From CAYXOX01 sp964466745 (lineage in GTDB: Bacteria > Pseudomonadota > Alphaproteobacteria > Rhodobacterales > Rhodobacteraceae), in assembly GCA_964466745.1 (NCBI GenBank), contig CAYXOX010000119.1, positions 1-9,732 on the forward strand: DNA of 9,732 bases, given 5' to 3'. The number at the start of each line of letters is the position of its first letter. Within the stretch, counting starts at the first letter, position 1. This document shows, one piece after another, positions 1 through 5,571 of this stretch. The position numbers were made by a program, and so were the translations under genes. The notes beneath the pieces were generated by a model. The model had not been told where the DNA came from, ran no database searches, and saw nothing but the letters and a program-made list of their open reading frames with translations.

Positions 1-110
1 AGCTTGCCCTCCCACGCGGCCATCAGCTTGGCGAGCGCAGGATTCTTTTCCGCGCTGTCCGACCCTTCGGCCGGAAACCACACCGCGGTATCCGTTTTCA
101 TCATGTTCAT
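1..110 (-). CDS. N-terminal fragment of an unidentified protein, truncated by the window edge
   Basis: Only the first 36 codons are visible, reading leftwards from an ATG at 110-108; the gene continues past position 1. The start is supported by GGAG (complement of 117-120) six bases upstream. In-frame ATGs at 104 and 101 are possible alternatives but sit too far from this site. The peptide begins MNMMKTDTAVWF, continues with a polar stretch, and ends with ALAKLMAAWEGK. It shows no signal peptide or membrane segment so far. I cannot assign a function. From memory, openings of this kind (short polar leader, then a K-L-x-x-A-W-E-x-K helix) occur in large alphaproteobacterial calcium-binding or S-layer-like proteins that carry a LAAC motif shortly afterwards. 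That would make it a relative of the RTX protein at 5572-7752, but the deciding sequence lies outside the window. Gene presence is fairly sure; the family is a guess. Confidence 0.6.
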   Translation of the reverse strand, partial: MNMMKTDTAVWFPAEGSDSAEKNPALAKLMAAWEGK

Positions 111-181
111 TGTTTGCTCCATCCTTCAACGGACCATTGCCGAGGCACGGGCAAGGAGCCCGGACCTCAAGTCCCACGCTT

Positions 182-210
182 CTTAAAAAAGCTGGCCCCC
201 CGCTTTGCAA
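182..210 (-). promoter_or_regulatory. Candidate sigma70-type promoter for the left-edge gene
   Basis: On the minus strand a TTGCAA box (210-205) is followed after 17 bases by TTTAAG (187-182), each matching four of six consensus positions. It lies about 70 bases upstream of the ATG at 110 and points towards it. It falls in the only A/T-rich patch of this intergenic region. The call rests on consensus matching only. Confidence 0.25.
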
Positions 211-270
211 GCCAAAAGTTGCCCGTGGCCGAGGCTGTTGCAGCAAGGCGACGATTCCAAGGCATTGTTT

Positions 271-291
271 TTCCGGGACTTGTGCCCGGAA
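271..291. promoter_or_regulatory. Perfect 7-bp inverted repeat in the divergent intergenic region (possible operator)
   Basis: TTCCGGG (271-277) and CCCGGAA (285-291) are exact reverse complements separated by seven bases. The dyad lies between the two candidate divergent promoters. There is no T-run after the stem on either strand (the T-run at 268-272 precedes it on the plus strand), so a terminator is unlikely and a regulator binding site is the better guess. The rest of 111-516 shows no convincing gene. Confidence 0.25.
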
Positions 292-406
292 GCACCATCA
301 CGGGCGGTGTGGGGCGGACATGCCACTAGATCTGGAGTGTGGCGTTGCTGCCGCGGTTTGTGCCCCGCGCGCGTCGCAGAGAGGCCGCCGCGGCGCCCTT
401 TCGCGG

Positions 407-436
407 TTGCCCAGCAGCGCCCGGCTCGCCTATACC
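407..436 (+). promoter_or_regulatory. Candidate sigma70-type promoter for the small DUF6447-like gene
   Basis: TTGCCC (407-412) and TATACC (431-436) each match four of six consensus bases and are separated by 18 bases. Transcription would start near 443 and give a leader of about 70 bases before the ATG at 517. That leader contains a CCGGC-TTCG-GCCGG hairpin (457-470), a stable UUCG-type tetraloop, which could protect the 5' end or slow ribosome loading. There is no experimental support. Confidence 0.3.
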
Positions 437-516
437 CCGGCGGTGCGCGCCCGGGCCCGGCTTCGGCCGGAGGGGGCGTTTCTTGTGGACGATCAAGGCG
501 AAAGGGACCGCGAGCC

Positions 517-717
517 ATGCCCAAGATCACCGTGGACGGTGTGGAATACAACACCGAGGACCTCACCGACAACGGCAAGGCGCAGGTTGCCTCGCTGCAG
601 TTCCTCGAGGTGCAGATGACGAAGCTGCGCAACGAGATCGCCGTCTACGAGACGGCCAAGCGGGGCTACATCGCCGCGCTGAAAGCCGAGCTGGAGAAGG
701 CGGGCGGCGACGCCTGA
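517..717 (+). CDS. Small DUF6447-like protein of unknown function
   Basis: A 66-residue protein without signal peptide, membrane segment or cysteine. Residues 1-16 (ITVDGVEYNTEDL core) look like a short beta hairpin. Residues 17-62 form a probable amphipathic helical or coiled-coil region containing KAQVASLQFLEVQMTKL and an AVYETAKRGYIAAL segment. The pattern 'I-x-V-x-G-x-x-Y-[DN]-x-x-x-L-[ST]-[DE]-x-[AG]-K-x-Q-x-A-S-L-Q-F' is what I recall for DUF6447, a family of about 70 residues in cyanobacteria and proteobacteria with no established role. The ATG at 517 is chosen because family similarity begins exactly there and AAGGGA (502-507) lies nine bases upstream; the open frame extending back to 205 has no such support. 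The gene converges on the end of the secretion operon. A link to secretion is only suggested by position. The helical part could mediate oligomerisation or binding to a larger partner. Confidence 0.8.
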   Translation: MPKITVDGVEYNTEDLTDNGKAQVASLQFLEVQMTKLRNEIAVYETAKRGYIAALKAELEKAGGDA

Positions 718-725
718 GCCCCGGC

Positions 726-753
726 GCCGGCGGCCGGGGGACCGGCGGCCGGC
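726..753. terminator. GC-rich hairpin between convergent genes, possible bidirectional terminator
   Basis: 726-731 pairs with 748-753 (GCCGGC with itself), then one G-G mismatch, then 733-737 pairs with 742-746 around a GGGA tetraloop (738-741). This gives 11 base pairs, nearly all G-C. It starts nine bases after the stop of the small plus-strand gene and lies 16 bases beyond the stop of the minus-strand gene ending at 769. No U-tract follows on either strand, so intrinsic termination is uncertain; it may instead work with Rho or protect mRNA 3' ends. Confidence 0.4.
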
Positions 754-768
754 AGGCGCTCGCCCGGG

Positions 769-1827
769 CTACTGCGTGGCCCGCGCGAACTCGCTCATGA
801 TCGCGCCCACGACGAGCGGGCTCAGGATCGCGGTCTGCGCCAGGGCCTCGCCGAAGCCCTGCGCGTCGCTGACCTCGAGGGGGCGGAAGCGCGGAAGGCA
901 GGGCATCGTCTCGCAGACGGCGCCGCCCGCCGTGCGTTCGCCGGCGACCTCCACCGTCCAGTCGAGCGTGCCGCGCGCGTCGGCAATGCCGGTGGCGCAG
1001 GCCAGCGGCGCGGCCGCGGTGCAGCCCTCCATGCCGGCGAGCGAAAGCTGGGCATCGAGGGCGAGCGTTGCGGCGAGTTCCGGGGTGCCGGGCACGTTTG
1101 CCTCGGCGCGGGCCGGAACGCGGACGACGGGCGAATCGAGCGGAATTTCTGCTATGCTGGCCGTGACGCGGGCGTTCTCGACGCCACCGATCCATAGCCC
1201 GCCCTCGCCCTGGGCGAGTTCCCCCGAGACATCGTGGAAGACCGCCTCGGTGGCGCCGGCGCGCACCGCCGAGACGACGGCATTCGTGGCCTCGAAGCGC
1301 GCCGCCGCAAGCCGAGCGCCGGGCTGGAGCGCGGGCGCCTCGGCGGCGAGGCCCAGGCCCTCGATTCGGATGTCGGTGAGCGTGGCCGCGGGTTGATCGA
1401 GAATCGCCTCGAGCCGTGCGCCCTCCATCGTTAGGCCGGGCATGGAGAGCGAGGCGACCTCGATCAGCAACGGGCCGCGACGGCTCGTCGAGGGAAACCA
1501 GCTTCCCGAGACGCCCTGTAGCGTCAGCTCCAACTCCGGAATGGTGAGGGCGCGCGCCGCGAAGCGAAGACCGGGGCCGCCGGACCAGCCCGGGACGACC
1601 GAAAGCGAGGCCAGCCGGGCCTCCGGCGCACCCGGCATCGCGGCACGCACGCCGGTCGCCTCGATGCGCCCCGTTACCCCGGCGGTGAGCGCTTCGGCTT
1701 GCACGGCGCCGCCGAACTGGCGGGCGATCTGCCGTTCGATCTGGCCCGGGCCGAGAAGCACGGCGGCACCCCAGGCGAGCGCGGCCAGGACAATCACGAG
1801 CAGGATCAGCCTGCCGATCCATCGCAT
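769..1827 (-). CDS. Membrane-anchored protein of unknown function, last gene of the type I secretion operon
   Basis: About 352 residues. Residues 4-26 form one hydrophobic N-terminal segment (LILLVIVLAALAWGAAVLL core) with Arg before it, which predicts an inner-membrane anchor and a periplasmic body. The rest is a long run of short alternating strands with acidic and small residues, reminiscent of AsmA-like or DUF2125-like periplasmic proteins, but no diagnostic motif lets me assign a family. Four cysteines cluster near the C-terminus (about residues 269, 277, 305 and 310) and could form two disulfides. The last 20 residues contain a hydrophobic helix. The ATG at 1827-1825 follows GGGA by eight bases; the adjacent upstream GTG (1830-1828) is an alternative start. 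The gene begins within a few bases of the HlyD stop (1834-1832), so translational coupling is likely and a role in export, such as assembly or lipid handling, is inferred. It could also be an unrelated envelope protein that merely shares the transcript. Confidence 0.8.
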   Translation of the reverse strand: MRWIGRLILLVIVLAALAWGAAVLLGPGQIERQIARQFGGAVQAEALTAGVTGRIEATGVRAAMPGAPEARLASLSVVPGWSGGPGLRFAARALTIPELELTLQGVSGSWFPSTSRRGPLLIEVASLSMPGLTMEGARLEAILDQPAATLTDIRIEGLGLAAEAPALQPGARLAAARFEATNAVVSAVRAGATEAVFHDVSGELAQGEGGLWIGGVENARVTASIAEIPLDSPVVRVPARAEANVPGTPELAATLALDAQLSLAGMEGCTAAAPLACATGIADARGTLDWTVEVAGERTAGGAVCETMPCLPRFRPLEVSDAQGFGEALAQTAILSPLVVGAIMSEFARATQ

Positions 1828-1831
1828 CACT

Positions 1832-3136
1832 TTATTCCCGGAAGGCGGTGTCTTTGATGCGCGCCATCGGCTGCCAGAAGTAATCCAGCACCGAACGCTT
1901 GCCCGCGTTCACATCCACCGTCGCCACCATGCCGGGCAGAAGCTGCACGGCGGTACCGTCGTCCTCGTAGAGCTCGCCCTCCAGCGTGATGTCGATCTGG
2001 TAGTACTGCTGGCCGGTGTTCTGATCGGTGGCGGCGTCGGCCGAGATGTTGATCACGCGCCCGTCGATCCGGCCGTATCGGGTTGGGTCGTAGGCGGTGA
2101 GCGATGTCCGGACGGTGTCGCCCGGGGCGAGATTGGCGATATCGCTGGGGTCGATCCGCGCTTCGACGATCAGGTCGTCGCCGGTGGGCACGATCTCGAG
2201 CAGCACGTCGCCGGGCTGCACGAAGGCTCCTTCGGTGCGGAAGTTGATGCGGTTGACCACACCGTGGACGGGTGAGCGGATCGTCGTGCGTTCCACTCTG
2301 TCGACAAGCGCGGGCATGATGCTCTCGGTTTCCGCACGCTGGGCTGCAACGTCGGCCAGTTCTGTCAGCGCCTGCGTGACGTAGGAGTTGCGGGCGGTTT
2401 CAAGCTCGCTTTCCACCTCGAGCAACGCGGCCTCCAACCGGCGCTGGGCGGCCACGGCTGCGTTGGCCTGCCCCTGGTTCTGCTGGAGGTCGCGGCGCAA
2501 GGCGATCAGCCTCGTCTCGGGAGCGAGGCCGTTCTGCACGAGCGGCTCCACCACCGCGATCTCGTCTTCGATCAGGGCGATCTGCAGCATCGCCGTCTCG
2601 AAGCCGATCTGCGATTCCTCGATCGACGTCTGCCGTTGCAGCCGCCGTTGCTGGAGCGTGGCGATCTCGCCCTCGAGCTGCTGGAGCCTTGCGTTGTAGA
2701 GCGCCAGTTCGTTGGCGATGGCCGTTGCCGCTTCCACCGCGAGATCGTTCGGGAAAACGGGCACCTCGCCGTTCACCTCGGCCTGGAGGCGGATTTCCTG
2801 GGCGCGCAGCACGGAAAGCTGCTGACGGGTGCGGTCGAGCTGGGATTTCGCCTCGATCGGATCGACCTCGAAGAGCCGCTGGCCCGCCTCCACCACCTCG
2901 CCTTCCCGCACGTAGCGCGTGAGAAGCACACCCGAATCCGAGGATTGCACAAGCTGGTTCTGGCTCGCCGAAACGACGTTGCCCTGCCCGCGGACGACCG
3001 AGTCGAGCTCCGTCACCGCGGCCCAGGCAAGAAGGATGGTGATGAGTGAAACGATGATGATGAGAAGGGTGGACGAGGCGATTCCGCCCTCGCCCGCCAG
3101 TTCGCGCGAGAACCGCTTGAAGGCTACCTGGGACAT
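1832..3136 (-). CDS. HlyD-family periplasmic adaptor (membrane fusion protein) of a type I secretion system
   Basis: A 434-residue adaptor that would link the ABC transporter in the inner membrane to an outer-membrane TolC-like channel. Domains in order: a short cytoplasmic N-terminus; a transmembrane helix at about 23-44 (LLIIIVSLITILLAWAAV core); a first lipoyl half-motif at about 50-95 (GVLLTRYVREGEVVEAGQRL); long alpha-hairpin coiled coils at about 95-285, rich in Q, E, L and R; a second lipoyl half at about 286-315 (RSPVHGVVNRINFRTEGAFV); and a beta-barrel region to about 412 with the family-typical LPGMVATVDV. Length and order match the HlyD/LapC type (TIGR01843-like). It starts with ATG four bases after the TGA of the ABC gene, so the two are surely co-transcribed. 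A recognisable but poorly spaced AAAGG lies about 11 bases upstream, consistent with coupled translation. No outer-membrane partner is encoded in the window. Confidence 0.95.
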   Translation of the reverse strand: MSQVAFKRFSRELAGEGGIASSTLLIIIVSLITILLAWAAVTELDSVVRGQGNVVSASQNQLVQSSDSGVLLTRYVREGEVVEAGQRLFEVDPIEAKSQLDRTRQQLSVLRAQEIRLQAEVNGEVPVFPNDLAVEAATAIANELALYNARLQQLEGEIATLQQRRLQRQTSIEESQIGFETAMLQIALIEDEIAVVEPLVQNGLAPETRLIALRRDLQQNQGQANAAVAAQRRLEAALLEVESELETARNSYVTQALTELADVAAQRAETESIMPALVDRVERTTIRSPVHGVVNRINFRTEGAFVQPGDVLLEIVPTGDDLIVEARIDPSDIANLAPGDTVRTSLTAYDPTRYGRIDGRVINISADAATDQNTGQQYYQIDITLEGELYEDDGTAVQLLPGMVATVDVNAGKRSVLDYFWQPMARIKDTAFRE

Positions 3137-3140
3137 TCTA

Positions 3141-5312
3141 TCACGCGCCTTTCACACCAAGCTGCTGGGGGGTCGTGTCCGTCACGACCTTTCCCTTCTC
3201 CATCACCAGAACCCGGTCGACGATCTGCAGGATCGAGTTGCGGTGCGTGACCGCCACCATCGTCTTGCCCGTCTGGAACTCCGAGAGCGCCTGCACCACC
3301 GAGCGTTCGGTCTGCTGGTCCATCGAGGATGTCGGCTCGTCAAGCAACAGCACCGAGGGCTCGTGGAGCAGCGAGCGCGCGAGGTTGATCGCCTGCTTCT
3401 GCCCGCCCGAGAGCCCGGCCCCGCGCTCTTTCACGATCATGTCGTAGCCCTTGGGATGAGCGGCCACGAAATCGTCCACCCCGGCGATCTTGCAGATCTT
3501 GATGAGATGGTCGTCGTCGTATTCGAAGCTGCCCATCAGGATGTTGTCGCGGATCGAGCCCGCGAAGAGCCAGCTTTCCTGGAGCGTGATCCCGATGTTG
3601 CGCCGCAGGTCGGATTTCTCGATCTGCCGCACGTCCACGCCGTCGATCAGCACGGAGCCTTCCTCGGGTTCGTAGATCCCGGCCAGAAGGCGCGTGAAGG
3701 TCGATTTGCCCGAGCCCATCTTGCCCACCACGGCCACGCGCTGCCCGGCGGGAATCTTCAGCGAAAGGTCGTTGATGATGGGCTGGCTGGCACCGGGGAA
3801 CTTGAAGGTCACGTTGCGGAACTCGATCTCGCCGTCGAACTTCGGCCGGCTCACCGGCGTCATTTCGAGGGCCTCCTGCTTGCCCGTCCGCAGAAGCTCG
3901 TCGAGCGCGCGATAGGCCGAGCGGGCGGAGTTGATGCGCGACATCGCGTTGGCCAGCTGGCCAAGCGGCGCGAGCGTGCGCCCGCAGAGGATCACGGCCG
4001 CGATGAGCGCGCCGGTGGTGATGATGCCGTCCCGAACAAGGAACACGCCGTAGAAGATCAGCGCGATCTGGGAATACTGCTGGACCGACGCCGCGAAGTT
4101 GATCGCGAACTGCGAGAGCATCCGGGTGCGCAGGCCGAGATCGGATTGCTCATGTTGCGCGTCCTCATAGCGCTTGCGCATCAGCCGGCCCGAGCCGGTG
4201 GCATTCACCGTTTCGAGGCCGGAAAGCGTTTCCACCAGAACCGCCTGCTTCGAGATCCCGCTTTCCATGGCGTTCTTGGTGATCCGCATGAGGAACGGCT
4301 GGATGCCGAAACCCACGATGATCACCAGCGGCACCGCGATGAGCGGGACGATGGCGATGGGGCCGGCGATCAGGCTGATCACCCAGATGAAGAAGAACAC
4401 GAACGGCAGATCCACGAGGATCACCACCGTGGAGGATGTCGCGAAGTCCCGCAGGGTCTCGAATTCGCGCACGATCCCGGCCATGGCCCCGGTCTTGCGG
4501 GTCTGCTCCTCCGGACTGAGGTTGAGAATCCTGTCGAACAGGCGCCGCGATATCGCGGCATCGGCGCGCTTGGCCGCATTGTCGATGAATCGCGCGCGCA
4601 ACGTCTTGATGACGAAGTCGAAGGCCAGCGCGACCCCCACGCCGATGGCCAGCGCAATCAGGCTCTCGATGGCTTCGTTGGGGATGATTCGGTCATAGAC
4701 GACCATCGTGAAGATCGCGGTCGAGAGCGCGAGGAAGTTGGAAACGGCCGCCGCGATCAGAACCTGGGTGTAGAGCCACCGGCTCTGCTTGAAGGCGCCC
4801 CAGAACCAGTGGCCGCCCTGCCGCTCACGCTCCTGTTCGGAAAGCGGCTTGGCGAGGATCAGGTATCCAGAGTACTGCTCGCTGAACGCATCGTATCCGA
4901 TCGTCTCGCGCTTCTTGGGCTTCTCGAGATCGATGAGGCCAACGCCGTCCTCCGGCGACAGGCTCGTCACCACCATCGCGCTGCCGTCGGTCCGGAACGC
5001 GATGACGGGGAGGAACTCGTCCTTGATCTGGCCGATCGGCATGGCCCCGAAGCTCGTGCGATAGCCTAGGTTGGAAAGCGAGGCGAGCGCCTCGCGATGC
5101 CCGAAGCTCTCGTAGGGCGTATCCACGCTGTCGCGCACCACGCCGGCGCTCTTGCGGTCGCTGTGCGCGCGCAGGAGCGCCACCACGGCGTTCACCACCG
5201 TCTTCTCGATCCGGGCCGTCTCGGCCTTGTCGTCGGCGGTGGCGCGGGCGTCGGCCTTCAGCTCCTCTTCGGAAACCTTGGCCGTTTCGATCTTCAGGAC
5301 ATTGTCTGGCAC
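3141..5312 (-). CDS. Type I secretion ABC transporter, LapB/LssB-like permease-ATPase with a degenerate C39-like domain
   Basis: A fused permease-ATPase of about 723 residues that would power one-step export of an RTX-type substrate. Domains: a charged N-terminal extension (1-35); a peptidase-C39-like domain (about 38-160) without any cysteine, so it cannot cleave and probably binds substrate; a six-helix permease (about 180-455, containing VVYDRIIPNEA and VDLPFVFFFIW); and an ATPase with Walker A GKMGSGKST (530-538), Q-loop Gln 578, signature LSGGQ (634-638), Walker B VLLLDEP (654-660) with D-loop SSMD, and switch His 690. All catalytic motifs are intact. This matches the LssB/LapB class (TIGR03375-like). 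I prefer the GTG at 5312-5310 because a purine-rich AAGGGAAGAG ends eight bases upstream; an in-frame GTG at 5342 would add ten residues but has a poor binding site. The gene lies downstream of the RTX gene on the same strand and four bases from the HlyD gene, which together suggest one exporter and its cargo. Confidence 0.95.
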   Translation of the reverse strand: MPDNVLKIETAKVSEEELKADARATADDKAETARIEKTVVNAVVALLRAHSDRKSAGVVRDSVDTPYESFGHREALASLSNLGYRTSFGAMPIGQIKDEFLPVIAFRTDGSAMVVTSLSPEDGVGLIDLEKPKKRETIGYDAFSEQYSGYLILAKPLSEQERERQGGHWFWGAFKQSRWLYTQVLIAAAVSNFLALSTAIFTMVVYDRIIPNEAIESLIALAIGVGVALAFDFVIKTLRARFIDNAAKRADAAISRRLFDRILNLSPEEQTRKTGAMAGIVREFETLRDFATSSTVVILVDLPFVFFFIWVISLIAGPIAIVPLIAVPLVIIVGFGIQPFLMRITKNAMESGISKQAVLVETLSGLETVNATGSGRLMRKRYEDAQHEQSDLGLRTRMLSQFAINFAASVQQYSQIALIFYGVFLVRDGIITTGALIAAVILCGRTLAPLGQLANAMSRINSARSAYRALDELLRTGKQEALEMTPVSRPKFDGEIEFRNVTFKFPGASQPIINDLSLKIPAGQRVAVVGKMGSGKSTFTRLLAGIYEPEEGSVLIDGVDVRQIEKSDLRRNIGITLQESWLFAGSIRDNILMGSFEYDDDHLIKICKIAGVDDFVAAHPKGYDMIVKERGAGLSGGQKQAINLARSLLHEPSVLLLDEPTSSMDQQTERSVVQALSEFQTGKTMVAVTHRNSILQIVDRVLVMEKGKVVTDTTPQQLGVKGA

Positions 5313-5320
5313 GAGATCTT

Positions 5321-5330
5321 CTCTTCCCTT
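5321..5330 (-). promoter_or_regulatory. Ribosome binding site deciding the ABC transporter start
   Basis: The minus strand reads AAGGGAAGAG here, ending eight bases before the GTG at 5312. This is the best Shine-Dalgarno-like stretch near the gene's 5' end. The region before the alternative GTG at 5342 has only scattered GAGCG-type matches. Confidence 0.45.
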
Positions 5331-5532
5331 TGACGCGGGCACTGTGCGGTCGGTTCGCTCGCCGGACGGCCCGTTTCGCTGACGGCTTGTACGCCGAGGG
5401 GCGACAATAGTCTACGTCCGGGCCCGACTGTGGTGGCTGGAAGGAGGGAATTCGCCGCTGCTGCGCCTGTCCGCTTAGAACGCGGCGCGGGCAAGGGCAA
5501 GCGCGGCGGCTGCCGGCGCAGCGCGCCCATAC

Positions 5533-5560
5533 GACGCGCCCGGCAAACCGCGGGCGCGCC
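5533..5560 (-). terminator. GC-rich hairpin after the RTX gene, possible attenuator or processing site
   Basis: 5533-5542 pairs with 5551-5560 over ten base pairs (one G-U pair) around an eight-base loop, starting 11 bases after the RTX gene's stop codon. No U-run follows on the minus strand, so full intrinsic termination is doubtful. Placed between an exported protein and its transporter, it could stabilise the upstream message and reduce transporter expression. The remaining roughly 190 bases up to the ABC gene hold no promoter or gene I can support. Confidence 0.35.
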
Positions 5561-5571
5561 GAAGCGCATCA

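Noticed and set aside
205..516. Upstream extension of the small plus-strand gene's reading frame
   Set aside because: Family-like sequence begins at the ATG at 517, which has its own ribosome binding site; the upstream part is Arg, Pro and Cys-rich without pattern and would cover the candidate promoter.
563..1822. 419-residue Arg-rich open frame on the minus strand
   Set aside because: It overlaps the membrane-protein gene in another frame and runs through the opposite-strand small gene; extreme Arg and Pro content is typical of a GC shadow frame.
2919..5069. 716-residue open frame on the plus strand opposite the ABC transporter
   Set aside because: It is rich in His, Arg and Glu, has no recognisable motif, and lies opposite a fully conserved ABC transporter; a high-GC antisense shadow.
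5380..5480. Promoter for the ABC gene (TTGCCC and TATTGT-like boxes on the minus strand)
   Set aside because: No pair with correct spacing and acceptable matches to both boxes could be found.
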